Positions 11,090 to 22,680 of a DNA stretch of 64,000 nucleotides are shown piece by piece. The notes under the pieces were generated by a model, which did no database searches, was not told the DNA's origin, and saw nothing but the letters and a program-made list of their open reading frames with translations. A program made the translations under genes and the position numbers. Positions within the stretch are counted from its first letter, which is position 1. Every line of letters begins with the position of its first letter. The DNA lies in assembly GCA_037974335.1 (NCBI GenBank), contig CM075760.1:69995627-70059626 (forward strand), written 5' to 3'. This DNA is from Prionace glauca (Eukaryota; Chordata; Chondrichthyes; Carcharhiniformes; Carcharhinidae).

Positions 11090-11700
11090 GCAGGCAGACC
11101 TCACTGCGCCTGCGCCACAATCACACCACCGCCGGCGGCCATCTTGCGTTGCCAGGGGAGACGGCGTCCCGCGCGCTCCACTCTGGGGGAATTCCCCTCC
11201 CGCACATGCGCCCAGGCAGTTACATTTGAATCTTTTAATATTTTAAATTCTGATGATTATTATTCACATCCTCACCCGTCAGACTTTCGGTTCCTTCTCC
11301 ATTCGGGAAAATCGTTTCTGTTTTTTATTCCGTCTGTTTTTCAATCACCCCCGCGCGGTGCGCTCTGGGAAAATACTACCGCACATGCGCGGTTCCGCCA
11401 CCTGCCTCTTTATAAAAATATGTATTTTATTTAATTTTAATTCCGCTCCGGGCGGGATTTCCGGGTGGGAATTTCTCTCACTTTCTACATTTCTCAACCG
11501 CCGCTTTTTCCTCGACGGGGGGAGGGGCTGAAGGTGACGTCACTGCAATATGGCGGCTGTCCCCGCCTCTCTACAGGCCCCGGATGTTCCGCCAACGAGC
11601 AGCGGCCGGGCCGGAGTGGGCAAGAGGTGACACTGGGCGGAGCAGCGCCCGGGCGTGTTACAGCGACCCCCGGTGGTCAGGAAGGGAAATAGCAGCAGCT
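11090..11700. promoter_or_regulatory. CpG-rich promoter-like island
   Basis: A GC- and CpG-rich stretch in otherwise AT-rich surroundings. It holds NRF1-like sites (TGCGCCTGCGC at 11,105; GCACATGCGC at 11,202 and 11,381), YY1-type motifs (GGCCATCTTG near 11,138; AATATGGCGGC near 11,547), a perfect CRE (TGACGTCA, 11,535-11,542), and kappa-B-like sites (GGGGAATTCCCC, 11,186-11,197; GGGATTTCC, 11,454-11,462). A TATAAAAATA lies at about 11,411. This set is typical of an active CpG-island promoter. I cannot identify a gene on either strand: open frames here are short and lack recognisable domains. The direction of transcription is unknown. Confidence 0.55.
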
Positions 11701-12619
11701 GATTCTCTGCCCAAAGGCTTCCCCAGTTCAGCTGCTCAGAGACACTGGGAACCTCTTCAACTGGAAACTTCAGCTTCTCACATTCACCTCCTGTGTTCAG
11801 TCATTGTTTAATAGACAATCTCTGTAGTGAAATCAGAAACAACTTGTTCACATTAAAGGGGATGGGAATCTGAACCATTCTGCTCAGAAAGCTCTGCTTG
11901 CTTTGAAATTTCAATTGAAATGTTCAAGATGAGAATTTATAGATGGAACTCATGTTGTATGTGGAACGCTCATGATGCCACAATAAGATCAGTACAGACA
12001 TCTCACAGGGTTGTGTGACTGGAGGAGATGTCAGAGATGCGCGTTCATAAGAGAAAGAGAATAACCAACAGAAACAATTGAAGCAACATTTAACCTCTTT
12101 GTTTATTGTGTTTTAGGGACCGCCTGTTGCTCAAGAACCAACACCAAAACCTTTCCTGCTAAATAAATGTGAAATCTGTTGAGGTTTATAACTGGCAGGG
12201 AAAATCGTGACAGGAATGAGGGATCAACATTTTCATTCCAACTCCGGTGGTCTTTTCCTGCATCAGGGTAACTTGTATAATGTAGACCAAAAGCTTCAAA
12301 ATGGGAATATTTTATCTATCCAAGACCGACACAATGTTAATAAAGGCCGTTAAAATGAATATTACTGACAGGGAGATTAATGCAGTTGCTTTACTAATTG
12401 TTCCCTTTCTGGAGAAACAGGGAAATAAATTTTCCCCAAATCTCTCCTCAAACCTGCTGCACTTTCTTGTGATTAGACTGATACAGCACCACCATCTGCT
12501 GGTGATCCCCTGTAACTGCAGGCGCTGGTGTTTGTGAGTCTGGGAACGGCTGAAGTGTGAATATTGAACGATATTATCCGTGATTGGAGTTTCCAGAAGG
12601 AGTTCGCCCTTTTTATAAC

Positions 12620-12986
12620 CTGACACCGCAAGAGTGACTGACTCAACCTGACTGAGGCTTGTATTCACAAGGTGGGACAGTCATAGCGGACTCCATACAT
12701 TTCTGTTATCTGAGGTACCGATGGCGAATCTGTGAGAGGAGCAGAAAATAATCTGTTCTTTCTCATTTTTACAAGCAGTTTCACATTTACAGATAGAATT
12801 AGCACACGCGAGGACTGAAATCACTAAGTATGAAACGCTCATCGGAGGGAAAAAATTAGTGCAATAAATGTTAAGGATTATTGTGTTTTTCTAAAATAAA
12901 GTTCGATCCGATGCTAATCTGTTCAAAGTGATGTTTTGTAAATAGAATGGACTTTCGGAATGGTTCCTGGCAATTACACACACACA

Positions 12987-13032
<46 letters not shown>

Positions 13033-13355
13033 CACTCCCACACAGACACACACACACACCACACACAAACACACACACACAACACACACACAACACACAA
13101 ACACACACAGACACACACAAACACACTCACACAACACACAGGTTCTGTCAAAAGATAAGATTAGCACAAGACGACAGTTGTATAAATATTTCATTTTATT
13201 CCGTTTTAATGAAGGACAGGGAGAGACACAAAAAGGATGCTGGGACACTGATATAGATGAACCTTAAAATTCTCCCATTCTCGAGAATCCTTCAAAACTT
13301 CATCCCATGAAGGATATATCGAATTTATTTTCCAAAGTTTCTGTGAAATCTAATT
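12620..13355 (+). repeat. Flanking direct repeat, copy 1 (5' of minisatellite)
   Basis: Matches 18,305-18,842 on the other side of the 84-bp array. Shared segments include CCTGACTGAGGCTTGTATTC, CTCATCGGAGGGA, the long run from AAGGATTATTGTG to GGTTCCTGGCAATT, a (CA)n tract (12,977-13,140) and the stretch from GGTTCTGTCAAAAGATAAG to GTGAAATCTAATT. This copy has about 140 bases (12,672-12,813) missing from copy 2. 11,800-12,620 shows no recognisable gene. Confidence 0.9.
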
Positions 13356-15363
13356 AGAACATTACAATGTGAATGACTGGCCCCAGTGTATCACTGACAG
13401 AGACAGCTGGGCCCGGAGTTAGACTGGGATCTGAGAATTAGAACATTACAATGTGAATGACTGGCCCCAGTGTATCACTAACAGAGACAGCTGGGCCCGG
13501 AGTCAGACTGGGACCTGAGAATTAGAACATTACAATGTGAATGACTGGCCCCAGTGTATCACTGACAGAGACAGCTGGGCCCGGAGTCAGACTGGGACCT
13601 GAGAATTAGAACATTACAATGTGAATGACTGGCCCCAGTGTATCACTGACAGAGACAGCTGGGCCCGGAGTCAGACTGGGACCTGAGAATTAGAACATTA
13701 CAATGTGAATGACTGGCCCCAGTGTATCACTAACAGAGACAGCTGGGCCCGGAGTCAGACTGGGACCTGAGAATTAGAACATTACAATGTGAATGACTGG
13801 CCCCAGTGTATCACTGACAGAGACAGCTGGGCCCTGAGTCAGACTGGGACCTGAGAATTAGAACATTACAATGTGAATGACTGGCCCCAGTGTATCACTG
13901 ACAGAGACAGCTGGGCCCGGAGTCAGACTGGGACCTGAGAATTAGAACATTACAATGTGAATGACTGGCCCCAGTGTATCATTGACAGAGACAGCTGGGC
14001 CCGGAGTCAGACTGGGACCTGAGAATTAGAACATTACAATGTGAATGACTGGCTCCAGTGTATCACTAACAGAGACAGCTGGGCCCGGAGTCAGACTGGG
14101 ACCTGAGAATTAGAACATTACAATGTGAATGACTGGCCCCAGTGTATCACTGACAGAGACAGCTGGGCCCGCAGTCAGACTGGGACCTGAGAATTAGAAC
14201 ATTACAATGTGAATGACTGGCCCCAGTGTATCACTAACAGAGACAGCTGGGCCCGGAGTCAGACTGGGACCTGAGAATTAGAACATTACAATGTGAATGA
14301 CTGGCCCCAGTGTATCACTGACAGAGACAGCTGGGCCCGCAGTCAGACTGGGACCTGAGAATTAGAACATTACAATGTGAATGACTGGCCCCAGTGTATC
14401 ACTGACAGAGACAGCTGGGCCCGGAGTCAGACTGGGACCTGAGAATTAGAACATTACAATGTGAATGACTGGCCCCAGTGTATCACTGACAGAGACAGCT
14501 GGGCCCGGAGTCAGACTGGGACCTGAGAATTAGAACATTACAATGTGAATGACTGGCCCCAGTGTATCACTGACAGAGACAGCTGGGCCCGGAGTCAGAC
14601 TGGGACCTGAGAATTAGAACATTACAATGTGAATGACCGGCTCCAGTGTATCACCGACAGAGACAGCTGGGCCCGGAGTCAGACTGGGACCTGAGAATTA
14701 GAACATTACAATGTGAATGACTGGCCCCAGTGTATCACTAACAGAGACAGCTGGGCCCGGAGTCAGACTGGGACCTGAGAATTAGAACATTACAATGTGA
14801 ATGACTGGCCCCAGTGTATCACTGACAGAGACAGCTGGGCCCGGAGTCAGACTGGGACCTGAGAATTAGAACATTACAATGTGAATGACTGGCTCCAGTG
14901 TATCACTAACAGAGACAGCTGGGCCCGGAGTCAGACTGGGACCTGAGAATTAGAACATTACAATGTGAATGACTGGCCCCAGTGTATCACTGACAGAGAC
15001 AGCTGGGCCCGGAGTCAGACTGGGACCTGAGAATTAGAACATTACAATGTGAATGACTGGCCGCAGTGTATCACTGACAGAGACAGCTGGGCCCGGAGTC
15101 AGACTGGAACCTGAGAATTAGAACATTACAATGTGAATGACTGGCTCCAGTGTATCACTAACAGAGACAGCTGGGCCCGGAGTCAGACTGGGACCTGAGA
15201 ATTAGAACATTACAATGTGAATGACTGGCCCCAGTGTATCACTAACAGAGACAGCTGGGCCCGGAGTCAGACTGGGACCTGAGAATTAGAACATTACAAT
15301 GTGAATGACTGGCCCCAGTGTATCACTGACAGAGACAGCTGGGCCCGGAGTCAGACTGGGATC

Positions 15364-15406
15364 TGAGAATTAGAATTAGAATTAGAATTAGAATTAGAAT
15401 TAGAAT
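15364..15406 (+). repeat. GAATTA hexanucleotide expansion in minisatellite, copy 1
   Basis: The unit junction GAGAATTAGAAC is expanded to about six or seven GAATTA repeats, adding 36 bp to an 84-bp unit. An identical expansion is found 1,380 bp downstream. Confidence 0.95.
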
Positions 15407-16743
15407 GAGAACATTACAATGTGAATGACTGGCCCCAGTGTATCACTAACAGAGACAGCTGGGCCCGGAGTCAGACTGGGACCTGAGAATTAGAACATTA
15501 CAATGTGAATGACTGGCCCCAGTGTATCACTGACAGAGACAGCTGGGCCCGGAGTTAGACTGGGACCTGAGAATTAGAACATTACAATGTGAATGACTGG
15601 CCCCAGTGTATCACTAACAGAGACAGCTGGGCCCGGAGTCAGACTGGGACCTGAGAATTAGAACATTACAATGTGAATGACTGGCCCCAGTGTATCACTG
15701 ACAGAGACAGCTGGGCCCGCAGTCAGACTGGGACCTGAGAATTAGAACATTACAATGTGAATGACTGGCCCCAGTGTATCACTGACAGAGACAGCTGGGC
15801 CCGGAGTCAGACTGGGACCTGAGAATTAGAACATTACAATGTGAATGACTGGCCCCAGTGTATCACTGACAGAGACAGCTGGGCCCGGAGTCAGACTGGG
15901 ACCTGAGAATTAGAACATTACAATGTGAATGACTGGCCCCAGTGTATCACTGACAGAGACAGCTGGGCCCGGAGTCAGACTGGGACCTGAGAATTAGAAC
16001 ATTACAATGTGAATGACCGGCTCCAGTGTATCACCGACAGAGACAGCTGGGCCCGGAGTCAGACTGGGACCTGAGAATTAGAACATTACAATGTGAATGA
16101 CTGGCCCCAGTGTATCACTAACAGAGACAGCTGGGCCCGGAGTCAGACTGGGACCTGAGAATTAGAACATTACAATGTGAATGACTGGCCCCAGTGTATC
16201 ACTGACAGAGACAGCTGGGCCCGGAGTCAGACTGGGACCTGAGAATTAGAACATTACAATGTGAATGACTGGCTCCAGTGTATCACTAACAGAGACAGCT
16301 GGGCCCGGAGTCAGACTGGGACCTGAGAATTAGAACATTACAATGTGAATGACTGGCCCCAGTGTATCACTGACAGAGACAGCTGGGCCCGGAGTCAGAC
16401 TGGGACCTGAGAATTAGAACATTACAATGTGAATGACTGGCCGCAGTGTATCACTGACAGAGACAGCTGGGCCCGGAGTCAGACTGGAACCTGAGAATTA
16501 GAACATTACAATGTGAATGACTGGCTCCAGTGTATCACTAACAGAGACAGCTGGGCCCGGAGTCAGACTGGGACCTGAGAATTAGAACATTACAATGTGA
16601 ATGACTGGCCCCAGTGTATCACTAACAGAGACAGCTGGGCCCGGAGTCAGACTGGGACCTGAGAATTAGAACATTACAATGTGAATGACTGGCCCCAGTG
16701 TATCACTGACAGAGACAGCTGGGCCCGGAGTCAGACTGGGATC

Positions 16744-16786
16744 TGAGAATTAGAATTAGAATTAGAATTAGAATTAGAATTAGAAT
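16744..16786 (+). repeat. GAATTA hexanucleotide expansion in minisatellite, copy 2
   Basis: Second instance of the same 36-bp expansion, exactly 1,380 bp (16 x 84 + 36) from the first. It marks a block duplication inside the array rather than an independent slippage event. Confidence 0.95.
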
Positions 16787-18304
16787 GAGAACATTACAAT
16801 GTGAATGACTGGCCCCAGTGTATCACTAACAGAGACAGCTGGGCCCGGAGTCAGACTGGGACCTGAGAATTAGAACATTACAATGTGAATGACTGGCCCC
16901 AGTGTATCACTGACAGAGACAGCTGGGCCCGGAGTTAGACTGGGACCTGAGAATTAGAACATTACAATGTGAATGACTGGCCCCAGTGTATCACTGACAG
17001 AGACAGCTGGGCCCGGAGTCAGACTGGGACCTGAGAATTAGAACATTACAATGTGAATGACTGGCCCCAGTGTATCACTGACAGAGACAGCTGGGCCCGG
17101 AGTCAGACTGGGACCTGAGAATTAGAACATTACAATGTGAATGACTGGCCCCAGTGTATCACTGACAGAGACAGCTGGGCCCGGAGTCAGACTGGAACCT
17201 GAGAATTAGAACATTACAATGTGAATGACTGGCCCCAGTGTATCACTGACAGAGACAGCTGGGCCCGGAGTCAGACTGGGACCTGAGAATTAGAACATTA
17301 CAATGTGAATGACTGGCCCCAGTGTATCACTGACAGAGACAGCTGGGCCCGGAGTCAGACTGGGACCAGAGAATTAGAACATTACAATGTGAATGACTGG
17401 CCCCAGTGTATCACTGACAGAGACAGCTGGGCCCGGAGTCAGACTGGGACCTGAGAATTAGAACATTACAATGTGAATGACTGGCCCCAGTGTATCACTG
17501 ACAGAGACAGCTGGGCCCGGAGTCAGACTGGGACCTGAGAATTAGAACATTACAATGTGAATGACTGGCCCCAGTGTATCACTGACAGAGACAGCTGGGC
17601 CCAGAGTCAGACTGGGACCTGAGAATTAGAACATTACAATGTGAATGACTGGCCCCAGTGTATCACTGACAGAGACAGCTGGGCCCAGAGTCAGACTGGG
17701 ACCTGAGAATTAGAACATTACAATGTGAATGACTGGCCCCAGTGTATCACTGACAGAGACAGCTGGGCCCGGAGTCAGACTGGGACCTGAGAATTAGAAC
17801 ATTACAATGTGAATGACTGGCCCCAGTGTATCACTGACAGAGACATCTGGGCCCGGAGTCAGACTGGGACCTGAGTATTAGAACATTACAATGTGAATGA
17901 CTGGCCCCAGTGTATCACTGACAGAGACAGCTGGGCCCGGAGTCAGACTGGGACCTGAGTATTAGAACATTACAATGTGAATGACTGGCCCCAGTGTATC
18001 ACTGACAGAGACAGCTGGGCCCGGAGTCAGACTGGGACCTGAGAATTAGAACATTACAATGTGAATGACTGGCCCCAGTGTATCACTGACAGAGACAGCT
18101 GGGCCCGGAGTCAGACTGGAACCTGAGAATTAGAACATTACAATGTGAATGACTGGCCCCAGTGTATCACTGTCAGAGACAGCTGGGCCCGGAGTTAGAC
18201 TGGGACCTGATATAAGGAAGGAATCATTTCTGGGGCCTGAGAGCAGGTTTCTTTGTCATGAGGAGTGAGGCAGAGATTTATGTGGCAAACACGGATTGAA
18301 AACC

Positions 18305-18521
18305 CTACCACAACTGCAAGAGTGAATGATGCCACCTGACTGAGGCTTGTATTCACAAGGACTGAAACGACGAACTATGAAACCCTCATCGGAGGGAGAA
18401 AAGCAGTGCAATAAATGCTAAGGATTATTGTGTTTTTCCTAAAAAAAACGTTTGATCCGATGCTAATCTGTTCAAAGTGATGTTTTGTAAATAGAATCGA
18501 CTTTCGGAATGGTTCCTGGCA

Positions 18522-18559
<38 letters not shown>

Positions 18560-18842
18560 CACACACACACACACACAGAAACACACACACACACGCACAC
18601 GCACACATTCACACACACAACACACAGGTTCTGTCAAAAGATAAGATTAGCACAAGACGACAGTTGTATAAATATTCCATTTTATTCCGTTTTAATGAAG
18701 GACAGGGAGAGACACAAAAAGGATGCTGGGACACTGATATAGATGAACCTTAAAATTCTCCCATTCTCGAGAATCCTTCAAAACTTCATCCCATGAAGGA
18801 TATATCGAATTTATTTTCCAAAGTTTCTGTGAAATCTAATTC
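18305..18842 (+). repeat. Flanking direct repeat, copy 2 (3' of minisatellite)
   Basis: Copy of the sequence at 12,620-13,355, including its (CA)n tract (18,523-18,632, shorter and with GCAC interruptions). The match ends at GTGAAATCTAATT: copy 1 runs on into the minisatellite there, while copy 2 continues into unique sequence. 18,850-19,430 holds no recognisable gene. Confidence 0.9.
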
Positions 18843-19439
18843 CATCACCCTTCCAAGCTGTTCATTCCAGTTCATCACAACTCTGGTGTAAAAGTAAACA
18901 CTTATCTTTCTGTCTCGCTGCTCAATAAAATAACTTTGTACCCATTGGTTGCTGACCGTCCCTCAGTTGAAAGATTCTCTCTTTAATTAACCCAATCACA
19001 ACTTCATGATTATGAACACTAATAAATGTGTTGAAAAGACTGGCAAGGAGATAAAGACAGCGGGAGAGTTAGGAGAAAGCAAACCGGGGGGGGCTGACAG
19101 ATAAAAGCTGAGGAACAAAAATAAATAGCAGATGGAGAGAAAATGATCAAACAATGAAAGATAACAGCTATCATTCCCTCCCTTCACAGATCCCGGGGGA
19201 GTTCAGTGACTGATCCACTGACCATCCAGTTATGTCCGAGAATGGAAACTTTAACCAGATCACACCAGACTCATTTGTAAATGTCACCACAATGTGACCT
19301 GTCTGACTCTGCCCTGACTCTGTGGGCAGATATAAGCCGCACTGACAGATGTTCTCACCAGATTGTGGTCTCTGGATTTATTTTCTGCTCGGAAGTGAGA
19401 TGTGCGGTTTGGAACCGGCAGCAAAGAAACAGGAAGTTG

Positions 19440-21113
19440 TGTTACCTGAGAATGAAACAACTGGGGCCAGTTTGATGAGAGAGGTGGTGCTCGACAGACT
19501 GGAGGGGCTGATTGTGGACAAGTCCCCAGGACCGGATGGAATGCATCCGAGGGTTCTGAAAGAAATGGCGGAGGTGATAGTGGATGCCTTGGTGGTTATT
19601 TTCCAGACGTCGCTGGATTCCGGGGAAGTGCCGGAAGATTGGAAAACGGCTAATGTTACGCCGTTGTTTAAGAAGGGTGGCAGGCAAAAGGCGGGGAATT
19701 ATAGGCCGGTTAGTTTAACGTCTGTGGTAGGTAAAATGTTAGAAACCGTCATTAAGGAGGAAATAGCGAGGCATCTTGAGGGGAATTGCTTGATAGGGCG
19801 GACGCAACACGGTTTCATTAAAGGGAAGTCGTGTCTGACAAATTTACTGGAGTTCTATGAGGATGTGTCTAGGGCAGTGGATGGAGGAGAGCCGGTGGAT
19901 GTGGTCTTTCTGGATTTTCAGAAGGCGTTTGACAAGGTACCTCACAAGAGGTTATTGCAGAAGGTCAGGGGACATGGAGTTGGGGGTAGGGTGTTAGCAT
20001 GGATAGAGGATTGGTTGTCAAATAGGAGGCAGAGAGTGGGGGTCAATGGATGCTATTCGGATTGGCGGTTGGTGACTAGTGGGGTGCCCCAGGGGTCGGT
20101 GCTGGGGCCTCAGCTATTTACCATTTATATAGATGATCTGGAGGAGGGAACCGAGTGCAGGGTGTCGAAATTTGCTGATGACACCAAGATTGGGGGAAAG
20201 GCAAATTGTGCGGAGGGTGTGGAGAGTCTGCAGAAGGATCTAGATAGGCTGGGCGAATGGGCCAGGAAATGGCAAATGGAATTTAATGTTGGCAAGTGTG
20301 AGGTGGTCCACTTTGGTAGGAGGAATGGTAGGAAGGACTATTACTTACGGGGCGAAAAACTGCAGCAGGCGACGGTGCAGAGGGACCTCGGGGTCCTTGT
20401 GCATGAGTCGCAAAAACCCAGCTTGCAGGTGCAGCAGGTGGTCAGGAAGGCGAATGGGATGCTGGCCTTCATAGCGAAGGGGATTGAATATAAAAGTAGG
20501 GAGGTCTTGCTGCAGCTGTATAGGGCATTGGTGAGGCCGCAGCTGGAGTACTGTGTGCAGTTTTGGGCGCCGCACCTGCGCAAGGATGTTTTGGCCCTGG
20601 AGGGAGTGCAGAGGAGGTTTACTCGGCTGATACCGGAGTTGAGGGGATTGAGCTATGAGGAGAGGCTGAATAAACTAGGCTTGTACTCGTTAGAGTTTAG
20701 AAGAATGAGGGGAGATCTCATTGAGACGTATAAGATGATGAATGGGATGGATAGGATAGAGGTGGAGAGACTGTTCCCGCTCAAAAAAGACAGTCGGACT
20801 AGGGGGCACAGCCTCAAGATAAAGGGGGGGCGGTTTAGAACAGAGTTGAGGAGGAACTTCTTCACTCAAAGGGTGGTGAATCTCTGGAATTCTCTGCCCG
20901 TTGAAGTGGTGGAGGCTGCCTCGCTAAATATTTTTAAGAAACGGGTTGATGGGTTTTTGATAAGAGAAGGGATTAAGGGTTATGGGGAGAGGGCGGGAAG
21001 GTGGAGCTGAGTCACGACAGATCAGCCATGATCTTATTGAATGGCGGGGCAGGCTCGAAGGGCCAGATGGCCTACTCCTGCTCCTATTTCTTATGTTCTT
21101 ATGTTCTTATGAA
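19440..21113 (+). mobile_element. 5'-truncated LINE with open reverse transcriptase (CR1/Rex1-like)
   Basis: Non-LTR retrotransposon ORF2. A single open frame of 553 codons runs from 19,349 (ATG probably not native) to 21,010. It carries the RT blocks in order: SPGPDGMHP (residues 59-67), NYRPVSLTSVVGKMLE (117-132), TQHGFIKGKSCLTNL (152-166), VVFLDFQKAFDKVPH with catalytic Asp (185-199), [11 protein letters not shown] (244-254) and KFADDTK with the Asp pair (274-280). A C-terminal thumb-like region ends in LWNSLPVEVVEAASLNIFKK. The endonuclease domain is absent, so the element is 5' truncated. The 3' UTR ends in a repeated TTCTTATG tail at about 21,085-21,113, as in CR1-like elements. The lack of stops suggests a fairly recent insertion, but it is not autonomous. 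Confidence 0.92.
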
Positions 21114-21454
21114 CAGTCTTCCTGCCTGTGAGGGTGAGCTCACTCTGAAAGCATCAAGAACAGTCACACAGATTGCTGCCGGTCTCAGCATTACAGTCAC
21201 CCCCATTCCCATATTAATGATTCAAGAAAATGGCCATATTTGGGGTTTAAACAGATTAATTGAAGGGAAGATGGACTGAAGGTTACCACTGAGGGAAAAG
21301 AGGGAAAATTAAAGCAACATTTTTATCCGCAGAGGTATTCCGAAATAGAAAGTGTTGTGTGTGAGAAATAGAGGAGAGAGGTTAATTGAGTGAAATGGTT
21401 AAGTTCCTACAATGAATTTACCTCTCCTGAGATTTTTGTGCTTTATCTTTTCAG

Positions 21455-21521
21455 TCACAAGGTGCCTTAAGGAAGAAGAAAGAAATAGTCTCGGAGTCAG
21501 ATCCGTCTCCTGGGAACCTGT
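21455..21521 (+). other. Possible orphan exon (67 nt)
   Basis: A good acceptor (GTGCTTTATCTTTTCAG) precedes 22 open codons reading SQGALRKKKEIVSESDPSPG then NL, followed by a GTGAGT donor at 21,522. It would be phase 0 to phase 1. I recognise no protein. The signals could arise by chance; there is no partner exon I can pair with it. Confidence 0.2.
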
Positions 21522-21764
21522 GTGAGTTAATGGAGACTGAGAGAGAGGAGAGAGGTTATCTGATTTAGGTTCAGTCTGAGACAGAGAAAGAGAGAAGTTC
21601 AGTGAATCATTTGAAAGATGCATTGCCTTGGCAGCGGAATGACCAGCTGTACATCACATTCAAGAGCGTCCAGGGCCATTCATTAACTTTATTTATTGAC
21701 TGAGACACAGAATGTGCAATAAATACTGAATAAATTACAATGTCATGCTTAAAATTAATAGCAA

Positions 21765-21995
21765 TTATTTACACAGTGATTAGCACTGGTACCTCACACT
21801 GTTAGGGACACAGGTTCCATTTAAGCCTTGTGTAACTGTGTGGTGTTTACACATTCACCCCGTATGTGCGTGGAGTTCCTCCAGGTTTATTGCTTTCTTC
21901 CTACAGTCCAAAGATGTACAGGTTAGTTGGAGTGGCCATGTTGAATTGTCCTTTAGTGTCCATTTGCAGTGCAATGTGGCATACATTCATTCTGT
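21765..21995 (+). mobile_element. tRNA-derived SINE, sense
   Basis: Starts with CACAGTGATTAGCACTGGTA (A-box region) and ACAGGTTCCATTTAAGCC (decayed B box). The body has TGTGCGTGGAGTTCCTCCAG and CCAAAGATGTACAGGTTAG, the standard body of this shark SINE family, which is seen in reverse at 25,915-26,170 and 52,500-52,705. Decayed. Confidence 0.7.
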
Positions 21996-22605
21996 TCCTC
22001 AATCTCTTTTGAACAAGAGGATGTTACAAGTTTCATCCCAAACTTTCAATAAAATATTCCAGGAAATGCGAGAGCAATTAAATATGATGAACAACTCCCA
22101 GTAGTTATTAACAAGACGAAACACATTCTTCGAACCCCATTACATTTTTAAAGCTAATTTCCATCTTTTCATCTCGTTCTGTCCTTTTTTTCCATCTGTC
22201 AAACGCATTATATATAAAACCAGTTACTGAGACAGTGTTGGCTTTATTATTAGTGTCCAATATAACACAAAGTAAGGCACGGATGTGGTCAGTAGTGCAT
22301 GACACAGAGCCTGACACAATCATATCTGAGATGGAGCCTAATGTAACAGAAATGGCCTCTTGGCTGAACAAAAACTCAGAAATGATGATTTGTAGCAATT
22401 ATCACGGCATGTCATCATATAATAATAAATGGAATGGTGTGTCATGTAATATAAACAAATATAAGGTCTATTGCAATGATTTTTTTTTTTTTACCCCTTT
22501 ATTCCAATCTAATCAAGTCAAATTAAAGATTCAAATGAGTCGCATGCAGTAAATAAAGACACAAGGCCCAGTGTCTTGCTGTACATGTCTACAACAAATG
22601 TGTGT

Positions 22606-22680
22606 GCGAGAGAGAGAGAGAGAGAGAGAGGCAGGGGCAGAGGCGGTGGGAGAGACAAAGACAGAGAGAGGGAGAGAGCC
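22606..22680 (+). repeat. GA-rich microsatellite
   Basis: A run of (GA)n from 22,609 to about 22,630 continues into mixed purine repeats up to GGGAGAGAGCC. Nothing else is recognisable between 22,000 and 23,450 apart from AT-rich DNA. Confidence 0.8.

Larger units (their letters stand above)
13356..18215 (+). repeat. 84-bp minisatellite, 57 copies
   Basis: Head-to-tail array with an 84-bp period, starting AGAACATTACAATGTGAATG and containing GACAGCTGGGCCCGGAGTC. Copy starts are regular from 13,356 to 18,132, with two units lengthened by 36 bp at about 15,364 and 16,744. I count 57 units. Variant units (CACTAAC/CACTGAC, GGCTCCAG, CCGCAGTG, GCCCGCAGTC) recur in the same order 1,380 bp apart, giving a higher-order repeat over about 14.2-16.9 kb. 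Every unit carries one AGCT within CAGCTG, and most carry GGGCCC. All frames contain stops, so it is non-coding. It lies between IgM clusters, 3' of the cluster 1 membrane exons. Confidence 0.97.

Noticed and set aside
13356-18215. CRISPR-like array
   Set aside because: Whole 84-bp units are repeated without unique spacers, in a vertebrate locus. It is a minisatellite.
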